64,000 nucleotides of DNA from Mitsuaria sp. PDC51 (GTDB taxonomy: Bacteria; Pseudomonadota; Gammaproteobacteria; Burkholderiales; Burkholderiaceae_C): positions 744,001-808,000 of the forward strand of contig NZ_FOZE01000002.1 in NCBI RefSeq assembly GCF_900113225.1. The letters are read 5' to 3'. Below are positions 46,179 to 55,327 of this stretch, piece by piece. Position numbers and translations under genes: made by a program. Numbering within the stretch: position 1 is the stretch's first letter; every line of letters begins with the position of its first letter. The notes beneath the pieces were generated by a model. The model was given only the letters and a program-made list of their open reading frames with translations, was not told where the DNA came from and did not search any database.

Positions 46179-47441
46179 ATGCAACCCGACGCCAGTGGTG
46201 GCCAACAGCTGTTGAAGTCCATCAACCGGATGGCCCTGGTGCGCCACCTGTGCGTGCATCCCGGCCTGTCCCGGGCGGACCTGGCGCTCGAGGTGGGCCT
46301 GACCAAGTCGACGATCACCAGCCTGGTGCGCGAGCTGATCGCCGAGGGCTGGCTGATGGAAAGCAGCGTCGTGGCCACCGGTGACCTGGGCCGGCGCCCC
46401 ACCCCGCTGTTCATCAGCCCGGACCGGCTGCTGATGCTGGGCGCCGAGGTCGGCATCGACGGCGTGCGCGTGGTCGCCACCACGCTGACCGGCGAGGTGC
46501 GCGCCCGCGCCGTGTCCGCCTACGGCGCCAGCCGCAGCGCCAAGGCCTGCCTGGGCGTGCTGGCGACGGTGCTGCTGAAGGTGCGGGCGCAGCTCGATCC
46601 GTCGCAGCGCATCATCGGCATCGGCGTCGGCCTGCCCGGCGGCGTCGACGAAGCGCGCGGCGTGCTGAACTTCGCGCCCAACCTGGGCTGGCACGACCTG
46701 GCCGTCGGCCAGCTGCTCAGCGAGAAGCTCGACGGCGGTCCGCTCTCCGGCATCCCGCTCTACCTGCAGAACGAGGCCGACGTCGCCGCGCTCGGCGAGA
46801 TGGAATTCAACGCCGGCGCGCCCGCCGATCCGCTGCTCTACCTCTCGATCAACCAGGGCGTCGGCGCCGGCGTGATCGTCGGCGACCGGCTGCTGACCGG
46901 CGCGCGCGGCTTTGCCGGCGAGATCGGCCACATGATCCTGCAGATCGACGGCCCGCTGTGCTCCTGCGGCCGGCGCGGCTGCGCCGAAGCGCTGATCGGC
47001 ATGCGCGCGATGCTGCGTCCGGACGAAGCCGCCGAACTCGGCCCGCACTCCCTGCCGGACATCCGCGGCCGCTTGGTCGACGGCGACCGCAAGACCGCCA
47101 AGGCGGTCGAATCGGCCGGCCGCTACCTGGGCGTGCTGCTCCAGAACCTGGCGACCGCCTACGACCCGGCTTGCATCGTGCTCGGCGGCAGCGTCGTCGA
47201 ACTGGGCGACGCCTTCCTCGATCCGGCGCTGACCACGCTCAACGACTACGCCACCGCCGCCGGCCTCTCGCCGACGCCGGTCCGCACTTCGCGCTTCGGC
47301 GCCGACGCGGTGGCCGCTGGCGCCGCGGCGCTGGCCCGTCATCGCGTCACCCGCCCGCAGCTGCCGACCATCGGCGTCGGGCGCGCCAACGCCACGGCCC
47401 CGGCCGACAGCGAAGGCCAGGACCAGGAAGCCGCACTGTGA
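46179..47441 (+). CDS. xylR: ROK-family regulator, XylR type
   Basis: The product has 420 residues. The N-terminus is a winged helix (MALVRHLCVHPGLSRADLAL, then LTKSTITSLVRELIAEGWL), followed by a ROK sugar-kinase fold: GIGVGLPGGVDEARGVL, INQGVGAGVIVGD, the ROK motif GFAGEIGHMILQIDG and the zinc-binding CSCGRRGCAE. The ATG at 46179 is chosen because AAGGAG is at 46164-46169; longer frames would run through the palindrome. It is the first gene of a long cluster (xylB, xylA, TonB and on) and the likely repressor of both operators. The effector is presumably xylose, by analogy with XylR. Confidence 0.85.
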   Translation: MQPDASGGQQLLKSINRMALVRHLCVHPGLSRADLALEVGLTKSTITSLVRELIAEGWLMESSVVATGDLGRRPTPLFISPDRLLMLGAEVGIDGVRVVATTLTGEVRARAVSAYGASRSAKACLGVLATVLLKVRAQLDPSQRIIGIGVGLPGGVDEARGVLNFAPNLGWHDLAVGQLLSEKLDGGPLSGIPLYLQNEADVAALGEMEFNAGAPADPLLYLSINQGVGAGVIVGDRLLTGARGFAGEIGHMILQIDGPLCSCGRRGCAEALIGMRAMLRPDEAAELGPHSLPDIRGRLVDGDRKTAKAVESAGRYLGVLLQNLATAYDPACIVLGGSVVELGDAFLDPALTTLNDYATAAGLSPTPVRTSRFGADAVAAGAAALARHRVTRPQLPTIGVGRANATAPADSEGQDQEAAL

Positions 47442-48922
47442 GCCGCGACGACACCTTCCTCGGCATCGACCTCGGCACCTCCGAGCTCAAGCTGCTGCTG
47501 ATCGACGGCAGCGGCGCCGTGGTGGGCCGCGCGGCCGCGCCGCTGACCGTGTCGCGGCCCGCGCCGCTGTGGTCGGAGCAGGATCCAGCCGACTGGTCCA
47601 CCGCCACCACCCGCGCGATCGAGCAGCTGCGCGGCAGCGCGCCGGCCGCCTTCGCCCGGCTGCGCGGCATCGGCCTGTCGGGCCAGATGCACGGCGCCGT
47701 GCTGCTCGACGGCCAGGACCGCGTGCTGCGCCCGGCCATCCTCTGGAACGACGGCCGCAGCCACGCCGAGTGCGACGAACTCACCGCCGCCGCGCCCAAG
47801 CTGCACGCCATCGCCGGCAATCTCGCGATGCCCGGCTTCACCGCCCCCAAGCTGCTGTGGGTGCGCAAGCATGAGCCGGAACGCTTCGACCGCGTCCGCA
47901 GCGTGCTGCTGCCCAAGGACTACCTGCGGCTGCTGCTGACCGGCGAAAAGGTCAGCGATCCGTCCGACGCCGCCGGCACCCTCTGGCTGGACGTGGCGCG
48001 CCGTGACTGGTCCGATGAACTGCTGGCCGCCACCGGCCTGACGCGCGCGCACATGCCGCGGCTGGTCGAGAGCAATGCGCCCTCCGGCGTGCTGCGCGCC
48101 GAGCTGGCCGACGCCTGGGGCGTCGCCCGCGACGTGGTCGTGGCGGGCGGCGCCGGCGACAACGCGGCCAGCGCGATCGGCATCGGCGCCACCGCGCCGG
48201 GCAGCGGCTTCGTGTCGATGGGCACCTCGGGCGTGCTGTTCGTCGTCAACGACCGCTTCCGCCCGAACCCCGCCTCCGCGGTGCATGCCTTCTGCCACGC
48301 GCTGCCGCAGCGCTGGCACCAGATGAGCGTGATGCTGACGGCCGCCAGCGCGCTGCGCTGGTTCTGCCAGCTCAGCGGCACGACGGAGGCTGAACTGCTC
48401 GAGGAGATCGAAGCGCTGGGCGAGGACGAACTCGCCGCCGCGCCGGTCTTCCTGCCCTACCTGGCAGGCGAGCGCACGCCCCACAACGACCCGTTCGCGA
48501 CCGGCGCCTTCCACGGCCTGACGCACGAGACGCGCCGCGCGCATGCCGGCTACGCGGTGCTCGAGGGCGTGGCCTTCGGCATGGCCGATGGGCTGGCGGC
48601 GCTGCGCGCGGCTGGCACCGACGTGACGCGGCTCTCCATCGTCGGCGGTGGCGCGCGCAGCCGCTTCTGGGCCCAGCTGATGGCCGACGCGCTGGGCGTC
48701 GAGATCGTCCGCCATGCCGACGCCGACGCCGGTGGCGCGCTCGGCGCCGCGCGCCTGGGCCGCATGGCCGCGGGCGCCGGCGTCGACGAGTCCTGCCCGC
48801 CGCCCCCCATCACCGACCGTTGCACGCCCTCGCCCGCGCGGCGGGACGTGCTCGCCCGACGGCTCGCCGTCTTCCGATCGCTCTACGCGCCCTTGCGCGC
48901 CCTGCCGTCGCTCCGGACTTGA
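47438..48922 (+). CDS. xylB: Xylulokinase
   Basis: The product has 494 residues starting at a GTG that overlaps the xylR stop. FGGY-kinase features include FLGIDLGTSELKLLLID, GLSGQMHGAVLLD, LPKDYLRLLLTG and FLPYLAGERTPHNDP. It phosphorylates D-xylulose to xylulose-5-phosphate. The C-terminus is slightly low-complexity (SCPPPPITDRCTPSPARR). It is coupled to xylR and followed by xylA, giving the isomerase pathway of xylose catabolism. Confidence 0.95.
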   Translation: MSRDDTFLGIDLGTSELKLLLIDGSGAVVGRAAAPLTVSRPAPLWSEQDPADWSTATTRAIEQLRGSAPAAFARLRGIGLSGQMHGAVLLDGQDRVLRPAILWNDGRSHAECDELTAAAPKLHAIAGNLAMPGFTAPKLLWVRKHEPERFDRVRSVLLPKDYLRLLLTGEKVSDPSDAAGTLWLDVARRDWSDELLAATGLTRAHMPRLVESNAPSGVLRAELADAWGVARDVVVAGGAGDNAASAIGIGATAPGSGFVSMGTSGVLFVVNDRFRPNPASAVHAFCHALPQRWHQMSVMLTAASALRWFCQLSGTTEAELLEEIEALGEDELAAAPVFLPYLAGERTPHNDPFATGAFHGLTHETRRAHAGYAVLEGVAFGMADGLAALRAAGTDVTRLSIVGGGARSRFWAQLMADALGVEIVRHADADAGGALGAARLGRMAAGAGVDESCPPPPITDRCTPSPARRDVLARRLAVFRSLYAPLRALPSLRT

Positions 48923-49023
48923 GTCCGGACGCGCCGTCGCCTTGAATCAATGAATCCGCCCGCGCGCCCGGCCAGCCATGGCCCGGCCCCGGCCCCGCAA
49001 CGAACCGCTCCGCAGTCAGTCCC

Positions 49024-50340
49024 ATGAACAGCTACTTCTCCCACATCGCGCCGATCCGCTACCAAGGCCCCGCCACCGACGAGGCCCTGGCCTTCCGCCA
49101 CTACGACAAGGACCGCATCGTCCTGGGCAAGACCATGGCCGAGCACCTGCGCTTCGCGGTCTGCTACTGGCACAGCTTCTGCTGGAACGGCCTGGATCCG
49201 TTCGGCGGCGGCACCTTCGAGCGCCCCTGGTTCCAGGGCGGCTCGCCGATGGAGCTGGCCCGCCAGAAGGCCGATGCCGCCTTCGAGTTCTTCGAGAAGC
49301 TGGGCGCGCCCTACTACTGCTTCCACGACCGCGACGTCGCCCCCGAGGGCGCCACGCCCAAGGAAAGCCACGACAACCTGCTGCGCCTGGTCGACGTGCT
49401 GGGCGAGCACCAGCAGCGCACCGGCATGAAGCTGCTGTGGGGCACCGCCAACCTGTTCAGCCACCGCCGCTTCATGGCCGGCGCTGCGACCAACCCGGAT
49501 CCGGAGCTCTTCGGTCTGGCCGCGCTGCAGGTGCGCGACGCGATGGACGCGACGATGCGCCTGGGCGGCGAGAACTACGTGCTGTGGGGCGGCCGCGAAG
49601 GCTATGAAACCCTGCTCAACACCGACATGGGCCGCGAGCTCGACCAGATGGGTCGTTTCCTCAACATGGTCGTCGAGTACAAGCACCGCAAGGGCTTCAA
49701 GGGCACCATCCTGCTCGAGCCCAAGCCGCGCGAGCCCTCCAAGCACCAGTACGACTTCGACAGCGCCACCGTCTACGGCTTCCTGACCCGCTACGGCCTG
49801 GAGAAGGAAGTCAAGGTCAACATCGAGGCCAACCATGCCACGCTGTCGGGCCACAGCTTCGAGCACGAGATCGCCACCGCCGCGGCGCTGGGCATCCTGG
49901 GCAGCATCGACATGAACCGCGGCGACCCGCAGCTGGGCTGGGACACCGACCAGTTCCCCAACAACGTGCCCGAGCTGGCGCTGGCGATCTATCACATCCT
50001 GCAGGCCGGCGGCCTGGGCAGCGGCGGCTTCAACTTCGACGCCAAGGTGCGCCGCCAGTCCATCGACGCCGAGGACCTCTTCCACGGCCACGTCGGCGGC
50101 ATGGACGTCTGCGCCCGCGCGCTGCTGGTGGCCGAGCAGATGATCGTCGACGGCCGCCTGGCCGCCCATGTCTCGCAGCGTTATGCCGGCTGGGACACGC
50201 CGGCGGCGCGCGAGATCCTCGATGGCCGCGTGCCCCTGGACCAGCTCGCCGATCGCGTGCTGGCCCGCAACACCGATGTCGCGCCGCGATCCGGCCGGCA
50301 GGAGTACCTGGAGAACCTCGTCAACCGTTTCGCCGGCTGA
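49024..50340 (+). CDS. xylA: Xylose isomerase
   Basis: The product has 438 residues, the length of class II xylose isomerases. It begins [19 protein letters not shown] and has [29 protein letters not shown] (catalytic His), [14 protein letters not shown] and [18 protein letters not shown], with metal-binding Glu/Asp residues. It interconverts D-xylose and D-xylulose. It lies 101 bp after xylB. Confidence 0.97.
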   Translation: MNSYFSHIAPIRYQGPATDEALAFRHYDKDRIVLGKTMAEHLRFAVCYWHSFCWNGLDPFGGGTFERPWFQGGSPMELARQKADAAFEFFEKLGAPYYCFHDRDVAPEGATPKESHDNLLRLVDVLGEHQQRTGMKLLWGTANLFSHRRFMAGAATNPDPELFGLAALQVRDAMDATMRLGGENYVLWGGREGYETLLNTDMGRELDQMGRFLNMVVEYKHRKGFKGTILLEPKPREPSKHQYDFDSATVYGFLTRYGLEKEVKVNIEANHATLSGHSFEHEIATAAALGILGSIDMNRGDPQLGWDTDQFPNNVPELALAIYHILQAGGLGSGGFNFDAKVRRQSIDAEDLFHGHVGGMDVCARALLVAEQMIVDGRLAAHVSQRYAGWDTPAAREILDGRVPLDQLADRVLARNTDVAPRSGRQEYLENLVNRFAG

Positions 50341-50489
50341 GCGCCGGCCGCGGCGGACCGCGTTGTCCAGCGGTCCCCGCCGATCCTCGATCCCGACCGT
50401 CCTTCCCCGTTCCCGAGCCCAAGCAGTCCACCTCCCCGCCCGAGGTCACGCCGTCAGAGCGGACCCGCACCTAACAGACTGGAGACATC
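50341..50489 (+). other. xylA-TonB spacer with hairpin
   Basis: GGACCGC (50355-50361) pairs with GCGGTCC (50370-50376) around an 8-base loop. No T-run follows, so it is more likely an RNA-stability element than a terminator. The leader GGAGACATC before the ATG matches that of the first TonB receptor. Confidence 0.45.
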
Positions 50490-53400
50490 ATGAGCAATCG
50501 CCAACGGACCGCCGTATCCGTCGCCGCCGCCCAGGCGGCCGTCCTCCTCGGTGGCCTGGCCGCCGGCATCGCCTTCGCCCAGACGGCGCCCGCGCCCGCC
50601 CCCAAGCCGGAGCCCAAGCCCGAAGCGCAGATCGAGACCGTGGTCGTCTCGGGCAAGCGCGCCGCGCTGAGCTCGGCCCAGAAGATCAAGCAGAACTCCG
50701 ACGAGATCGTCGATTCCATCGTCGCCGACGACATCGGCAAGCTGCCCGACCGCTCGGTCACCGAGGTGCTGCAGCGCATCGTCGGCGTCACCATGGACCG
50801 CACCATGGCCAAGGGCGACCCGGAGCACTTCTCGGTCGAAGGCTCCGGCATCAGCATCCGCGGCCTGACCTACGTCCGCTCCGAGATGAACGGCCGCGAT
50901 TCGTTCTCCGCCAACGGCGGCCGCTCGCTCAACTTCGAGGACGTGCCGCCCGAGCTGATGGCCGCGGTCGACGTCTACAAGAACCCCTCCGCGGAGCAGA
51001 TCGAAGGTTCGATCGGTGGCCTGGTCAACTTGCGCACCGCGATGCCGTTCGACTTTGACGGCCTCAAGACAGCGTTGTCGCTGCAGACCACCTACTCGGA
51101 CCTGAAGGAGAAATCCTCGCCGAGCGTCTCCGGCATGGTGAGCAACCGCTGGAAGACCGACCTGGGCGAATTCGGCGCGCTGGTCAACATCGCCAGCTCG
51201 CGCAGCGGCACCCGCACCGACGCCTTCCAGGTCGAGCCCTACTACCCGCGCACCGACGCGGTGGTCGGCCAGGATCCCAACACGACGCTGTGGATCCCGA
51301 AGGGCTCGCAGTGGCGCACGCTGGAATTCGACCGCAAGCGCCAGGGCCTGTACGGCGCGCTGCAGTGGAAGAAGGACGACGTCGACTCCAGCCTGACCTA
51401 CTTCCGCAGCAAGTACCGGATGCAGTGGGACGAGCGCGCCATCTTCGCCCAGTCCGACCCCTACAAGCTGCAGGTCGCCAACGGCGAGTTCGGCAAGAAC
51501 GGCCAGCTGCTCTACGGCACGCTGACCAACAACGATGGCTCCGGCATCAACTTCGGCGCCGACACCCGCAGCGCCTATCGCAACTCCGAGACCCAGGACC
51601 TGGCCTGGAAGCTGAACTGGCGCGCCAATGAACAGTGGTCCTTCTCGTCGGACCTGCAGTACATCCGCGCGACCACCGACAGCTTCGACTCCACCGTCGC
51701 CACCGGCGTGCAGATGCCCGAGGAGACCATCGACCTGCGCAGCGGTCGGCCGCAACTGATCTTCAGCGACGCGCAACGCGCGGCGCTGGTCGATCCGGCC
51801 AACTACTACTGGGCCTTCACGATGGAGCACAAGGACAAGTCCAAGGCCACCGAGAAGGCCTGGAAGGGCGATGCCCGCTACAAGTTCAAGGACGAGGGCT
51901 TCCTGCAGGACCTGCGCTTCGGCGTGCGCTTCACCGAGCGCGACGCCACCACCACCAACACGGTGCCGGGCTACAACTGGTCGCCCATCTCCCAGCCCTG
52001 GCAGATCGGCTGGGACATCAACCACCTGGCCTTCCTGAACGATCCGCGCTTCAGCGCCGATACCTACGTCCACAACTTCAACAACTTCTTCAGCGGCAAG
52101 GCCTCGGTGCCGTCGCTGATCTTCCCGACGGTCTCCACCACCTCGGGGTATCCGGACAGCTACGCCGCGCTGCACAAGTACCACGACATCCTGTGCGCCG
52201 AGCAGCATGGCGGCGACACTTCGGCCTGCGCGCCGTGGACGCCGGCCTCCTTCGGCACCGACCCCTCCGGCACCAACAAGCAGCGCGAGCGCACGCAGGC
52301 CGCCTTCGCGCAGCTGCGCTTCGGCATGGACGACTGGAAGTACCCGGTGGACGGCAACATCGGCCTGCGCGTGGTGCGCACCGAATCGCGCGCCGACGGC
52401 TACACGGTCTTCACCAGCAAGCAGGTGCCCAGCGGCGCCACCGGCGTGCCGGTGCCGGTGATCCCGAACTTCTCGGAAGCCGGCACCTTCAACAACAGCT
52501 ACACCGACGCGCTGCCCAGCCTGAACCTGCGGATGAAGGCCAGCGAGAAGCTGCAGTTCCGCTTCGCGCTGGGCAAGGGCATCTCGCGGCCCGACTTCAG
52601 CCAGCTGCAGGCCTACACGACGATGTCGCAGGACTTCACCTCGACGACGGTCAACGGCCAGACGGTGGTGAGCAACGTGACGCAGACCGGCACGGCCTCG
52701 GGCAACCCGATGCTCAAGCCGATCAAGTCGACGCAGGGCGACATCACGGCCGAGTGGTACTTCGACCGCACCGGCTCGCTGACCTTCGCGGCCTTCCACA
52801 AGCAGCTCAAGGACATCATCCTCAACCAGACCTTCGTCAAGCAGATCCCCGACGCCACCGGCGCGCTGCAGAACTTCATCACCACCGGCCCGATCAACGG
52901 CGCCAAGGGCCGCGCGACCGGTTTCGAGCTCGCCTTCCAGACCTACTTCGACAAGCTGCCGGGCTGGCTGGCGGGCTTCGGCATCCAGGCCAACTACACC
53001 TACGTCGACAGCAAGACCAAGCTGTACGACCCGGTGGGCAGCGCCTACTGCTCGGGCGGCAACTCGGCGTCCAACCTCAACCTCAACCTGAACGGTTGCG
53101 ACACCGACGGCCGCACCTTCGGCAACCTGCCGCTGCAGAACCTGTCGAAGAACGCCTACAACCTGGCGCTGCTGTACGACCGCGGCGACATCTCCGCGCG
53201 CCTGGCCTACAGCTGGCGCTCGAAGTATCTGCAGGCGGTCAACGTCAACGGCACGCAGGGCGGCGACGGCACCGACACCAACCCCGACAGCAGCACCAAC
53301 GGCCAGCGCAACGTGGCCTGGGGCCTGCCGGTGTGGGCCGATGCCTACGGCCAGCTGGATGCGGGCGTGTACTACAAGTTCAACGACCACGTGACCTTCG

Positions 53401-53528
53401 GTCTCGAGGCGCAGAACCTGACCAACGCGACCTACAAGCAGCTGATGCAGCAGCACATCGGCACCATGGGCCGCGCCTGGTTCGACACCGGCCGCCGCTA
53501 CACGCTCACCGCCCGGATGAGCTTCTGA
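50490..53528 (+). CDS. TonB-dependent outer-membrane receptor (xyloglucan locus)
   Basis: The product has 1012 residues. The signal peptide ends near residue 31 (GIAFAQ) and is followed by a Pro/Lys-rich stretch (APAPAPKPEPKPEAQIETVV). The plug domain shows DDIGKLPDRSVTEVLQRIVG and GISIRGLTYVRSEMNGRDSF; the barrel ends in GRRYTLTARMSF. It belongs to the same TonB-Xanth-Caul type as the receptor at 19020 but is longer. Its position between xylA and the GH35/GH74/GH95 genes suggests uptake of xyloglucan oligosaccharides. Confidence 0.92.
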   Translation: MSNRQRTAVSVAAAQAAVLLGGLAAGIAFAQTAPAPAPKPEPKPEAQIETVVVSGKRAALSSAQKIKQNSDEIVDSIVADDIGKLPDRSVTEVLQRIVGVTMDRTMAKGDPEHFSVEGSGISIRGLTYVRSEMNGRDSFSANGGRSLNFEDVPPELMAAVDVYKNPSAEQIEGSIGGLVNLRTAMPFDFDGLKTALSLQTTYSDLKEKSSPSVSGMVSNRWKTDLGEFGALVNIASSRSGTRTDAFQVEPYYPRTDAVVGQDPNTTLWIPKGSQWRTLEFDRKRQGLYGALQWKKDDVDSSLTYFRSKYRMQWDERAIFAQSDPYKLQVANGEFGKNGQLLYGTLTNNDGSGINFGADTRSAYRNSETQDLAWKLNWRANEQWSFSSDLQYIRATTDSFDSTVATGVQMPEETIDLRSGRPQLIFSDAQRAALVDPANYYWAFTMEHKDKSKATEKAWKGDARYKFKDEGFLQDLRFGVRFTERDATTTNTVPGYNWSPISQPWQIGWDINHLAFLNDPRFSADTYVHNFNNFFSGKASVPSLIFPTVSTTSGYPDSYAALHKYHDILCAEQHGGDTSACAPWTPASFGTDPSGTNKQRERTQAAFAQLRFGMDDWKYPVDGNIGLRVVRTESRADGYTVFTSKQVPSGATGVPVPVIPNFSEAGTFNNSYTDALPSLNLRMKASEKLQFRFALGKGISRPDFSQLQAYTTMSQDFTSTTVNGQTVVSNVTQTGTASGNPMLKPIKSTQGDITAEWYFDRTGSLTFAAFHKQLKDIILNQTFVKQIPDATGALQNFITTGPINGAKGRATGFELAFQTYFDKLPGWLAGFGIQANYTYVDSKTKLYDPVGSAYCSGGNSASNLNLNLNGCDTDGRTFGNLPLQNLSKNAYNLALLYDRGDISARLAYSWRSKYLQAVNVNGTQGGDGTDTNPDSSTNGQRNVAWGLPVWADAYGQLDAGVYYKFNDHVTFGLEAQNLTNATYKQLMQQHIGTMGRAWFDTGRRYTLTARMSF

Positions 53529-53609
53529 GGCCCTGACGCCTCGTTCCCTCCGCCCCGGCTGCGGCGCCCGCGCGCCCGGCCGGGGCCGTCAAGGAAAGGA
53601 CTGTCCCGG
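53529..53609 (+). other. TonB-GH35 spacer with hairpin
   Basis: GCCCCGGC (53552-53559) pairs exactly with GCCGGGGC (53579-53586) around a 19-base loop. No T-run follows. AAGGAAAGGA at 53591-53600 is the ribosome site of the GH35 gene. Confidence 0.5.
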
Positions 53610-55310
53610 ATGACGCCCCGCTCCCGCCCCGCCCACCGTGTCCGCGCCGCCGTGCTGGCGACGCTCGCGGCCCTGACCGCCGCCCTCGCCGGCGCCGCCG
53701 CCGCCGCGGAGCTGCCGCGGCTGGTCGAGCGCGAGGGCCGTCATGCGCTGCTGGTGGACGGCAAGCCCTTCCTGGTGCTGGGCGCGCAGGTGCACAACTC
53801 GAGCAACTCGGTCGAGGCGCTCCAGCAGGTGTGGCCGGCGGTGGCCGATGCCAAGGCCAACACCGTCGTCGTGCCGGTGGCCTGGGAGCAGGTCGAGCCC
53901 GTCGAGGGCCGTTTCGATTTTTCCTTCGTGGACGCCCTGCTCGCGCAGGCGCGCGAACGCGGCGTGCGGGTCGCGCTGCTGTGGTTCGCGACCTGGAAGA
54001 ACACCAGCCCGCAGTACGCGCCGGCCTGGGTCAAGCTGAACAACACCCGCTTCCCGCGCATGCTCGATGCGCAGGGCAAGCCGAGCTACTGCCTGTCACC
54101 CTTCGGTGCCGAAACGCTGGCGGCGGACAAGCGCGCCTTCGTCGCGCTGATGACCCACCTGAAGCAGGTGGACGAAGCGCAGCGCACCGTGATCATGGTG
54201 CAGGTGCAGAACGAGGTCGGCACCTACGGCCTGGCGCGCGACCACGGCGCCGCCGCGAATCGCGCCTTCGCCGCCGAGGTGCCGGCCGAGGTGCTGCGGC
54301 TGCAGAAGCCCGACCCCGCGCTCCACGGCAAGGCCGGCAAGGCTGACAAGGCAAAGGGCGCCTGGTCCGCCGTCTATGGCGACTACGCCGAGCAGTACTT
54401 CCACAGCTGGGCGATCGCGCGCTACATCGGCGAGATCGCCGCGGCCGGCCGCCAGGTCTACGACCTGCCGATGTTCGTCAACAACGCGCTGCGCGACCCG
54501 CTGGCACCGATGGCGCCGTGGAAGTCGGACTTCGCCAGCGGCGGCCCGACCCACGACGTGATCGGCATCTACAAGGCCGCCGCGCCGAAGATCGACATCG
54601 TCGGCCCCGACATCTACATGCCGGAGTCGGCCAAGGTCGAGGCCATCCTGGGCCAGTTCCAGCGGCGCGACAACGCGCTGTGGGTGCCGGAGATCGGCAA
54701 CGCCGAGACCTACGCCCGCTACCACTACGCGATCCTGGGCCGTGGCGCGATCGGCGTCGCGCCCTTCGGCGTCGACTACGCCGACTACAGCAACTACCCG
54801 CTGGGCTCGCCCTACACCGACCGCCGCATGACCGCGCCGATCGCCGCCGTCTACGGCAGCTTCGCGCCGATGGCCTCGCAGTGGGCGCAATGGTCGCTGG
54901 AAGGCCGCACGCACGGCGTGGCCGAAGGCGACGACCGCCAGCCGCAGACCGTCGCGCTCAAGGGCTGGACCGCCAAGGTCAGCTTCGGCGAATGGCAATT
55001 CGGCGAGCGCAGCTGGCCGCAGCTGAAGGACGAGGTCCCGCCCTCGGCCGCGAAGCCGTCCGGCGGCGTCGCCATCGCGCAGATCGGCGACGACGAATTC
55101 ATCGTGACCGGCCAGCGCGCCCGCGTGCGCTTCGAGGGCGATGCGTCGTTCAAGGGGCTGGGCACGATGCTGATCCACGCGCAGGAAGGCCGCTTCGGCC
55201 CGGACGGCCGCTGGACCACCTCGCGCAACTGGAACGGCGACCAGGTCGACTGGGGCCTCAACCTGCCGGCGACGCCCACGGTGCTGCGCGTCAAGCTCGG
55301 TCGCTACTGA
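53610..55310 (+). CDS. Secreted GH35 beta-galactosidase with DUF5597 domain (Bgl35A-like)
   Basis: The product has 566 residues with a signal peptide ending near residue 32 (AAAAAEL). The GH35 barrel begins at GKPFLVLGAQVHNSSNSVEA; the acid/base is in VQVQNEVGTYG and the nucleophile region in LWVPEIGNAETYARY. Residues about 400-566 match the DUF5597 C-terminal domain. This architecture is that of xyloglucan-specific beta-galactosidases such as Cellvibrio Bgl35A, which remove galactose from XLXG-type side chains. It differs from the cytoplasmic GH35 at 27778. It is followed by the GH74 gene with an 18-bp gap. Confidence 0.9.
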   Translation: MTPRSRPAHRVRAAVLATLAALTAALAGAAAAAELPRLVEREGRHALLVDGKPFLVLGAQVHNSSNSVEALQQVWPAVADAKANTVVVPVAWEQVEPVEGRFDFSFVDALLAQARERGVRVALLWFATWKNTSPQYAPAWVKLNNTRFPRMLDAQGKPSYCLSPFGAETLAADKRAFVALMTHLKQVDEAQRTVIMVQVQNEVGTYGLARDHGAAANRAFAAEVPAEVLRLQKPDPALHGKAGKADKAKGAWSAVYGDYAEQYFHSWAIARYIGEIAAAGRQVYDLPMFVNNALRDPLAPMAPWKSDFASGGPTHDVIGIYKAAAPKIDIVGPDIYMPESAKVEAILGQFQRRDNALWVPEIGNAETYARYHYAILGRGAIGVAPFGVDYADYSNYPLGSPYTDRRMTAPIAAVYGSFAPMASQWAQWSLEGRTHGVAEGDDRQPQTVALKGWTAKVSFGEWQFGERSWPQLKDEVPPSAAKPSGGVAIAQIGDDEFIVTGQRARVRFEGDASFKGLGTMLIHAQEGRFGPDGRWTTSRNWNGDQVDWGLNLPATPTVLRVKLGRY

Positions 55311-55327
55311 TCCTCGAGGAACCGCGC

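Noticed and set aside
53552-53586. Terminator between the TonB receptor and GH35 genes
   Set aside because: The hairpin is strong but no T-run follows, and the next ribosome site is only 5 bases away. It is listed as a spacer hairpin instead.
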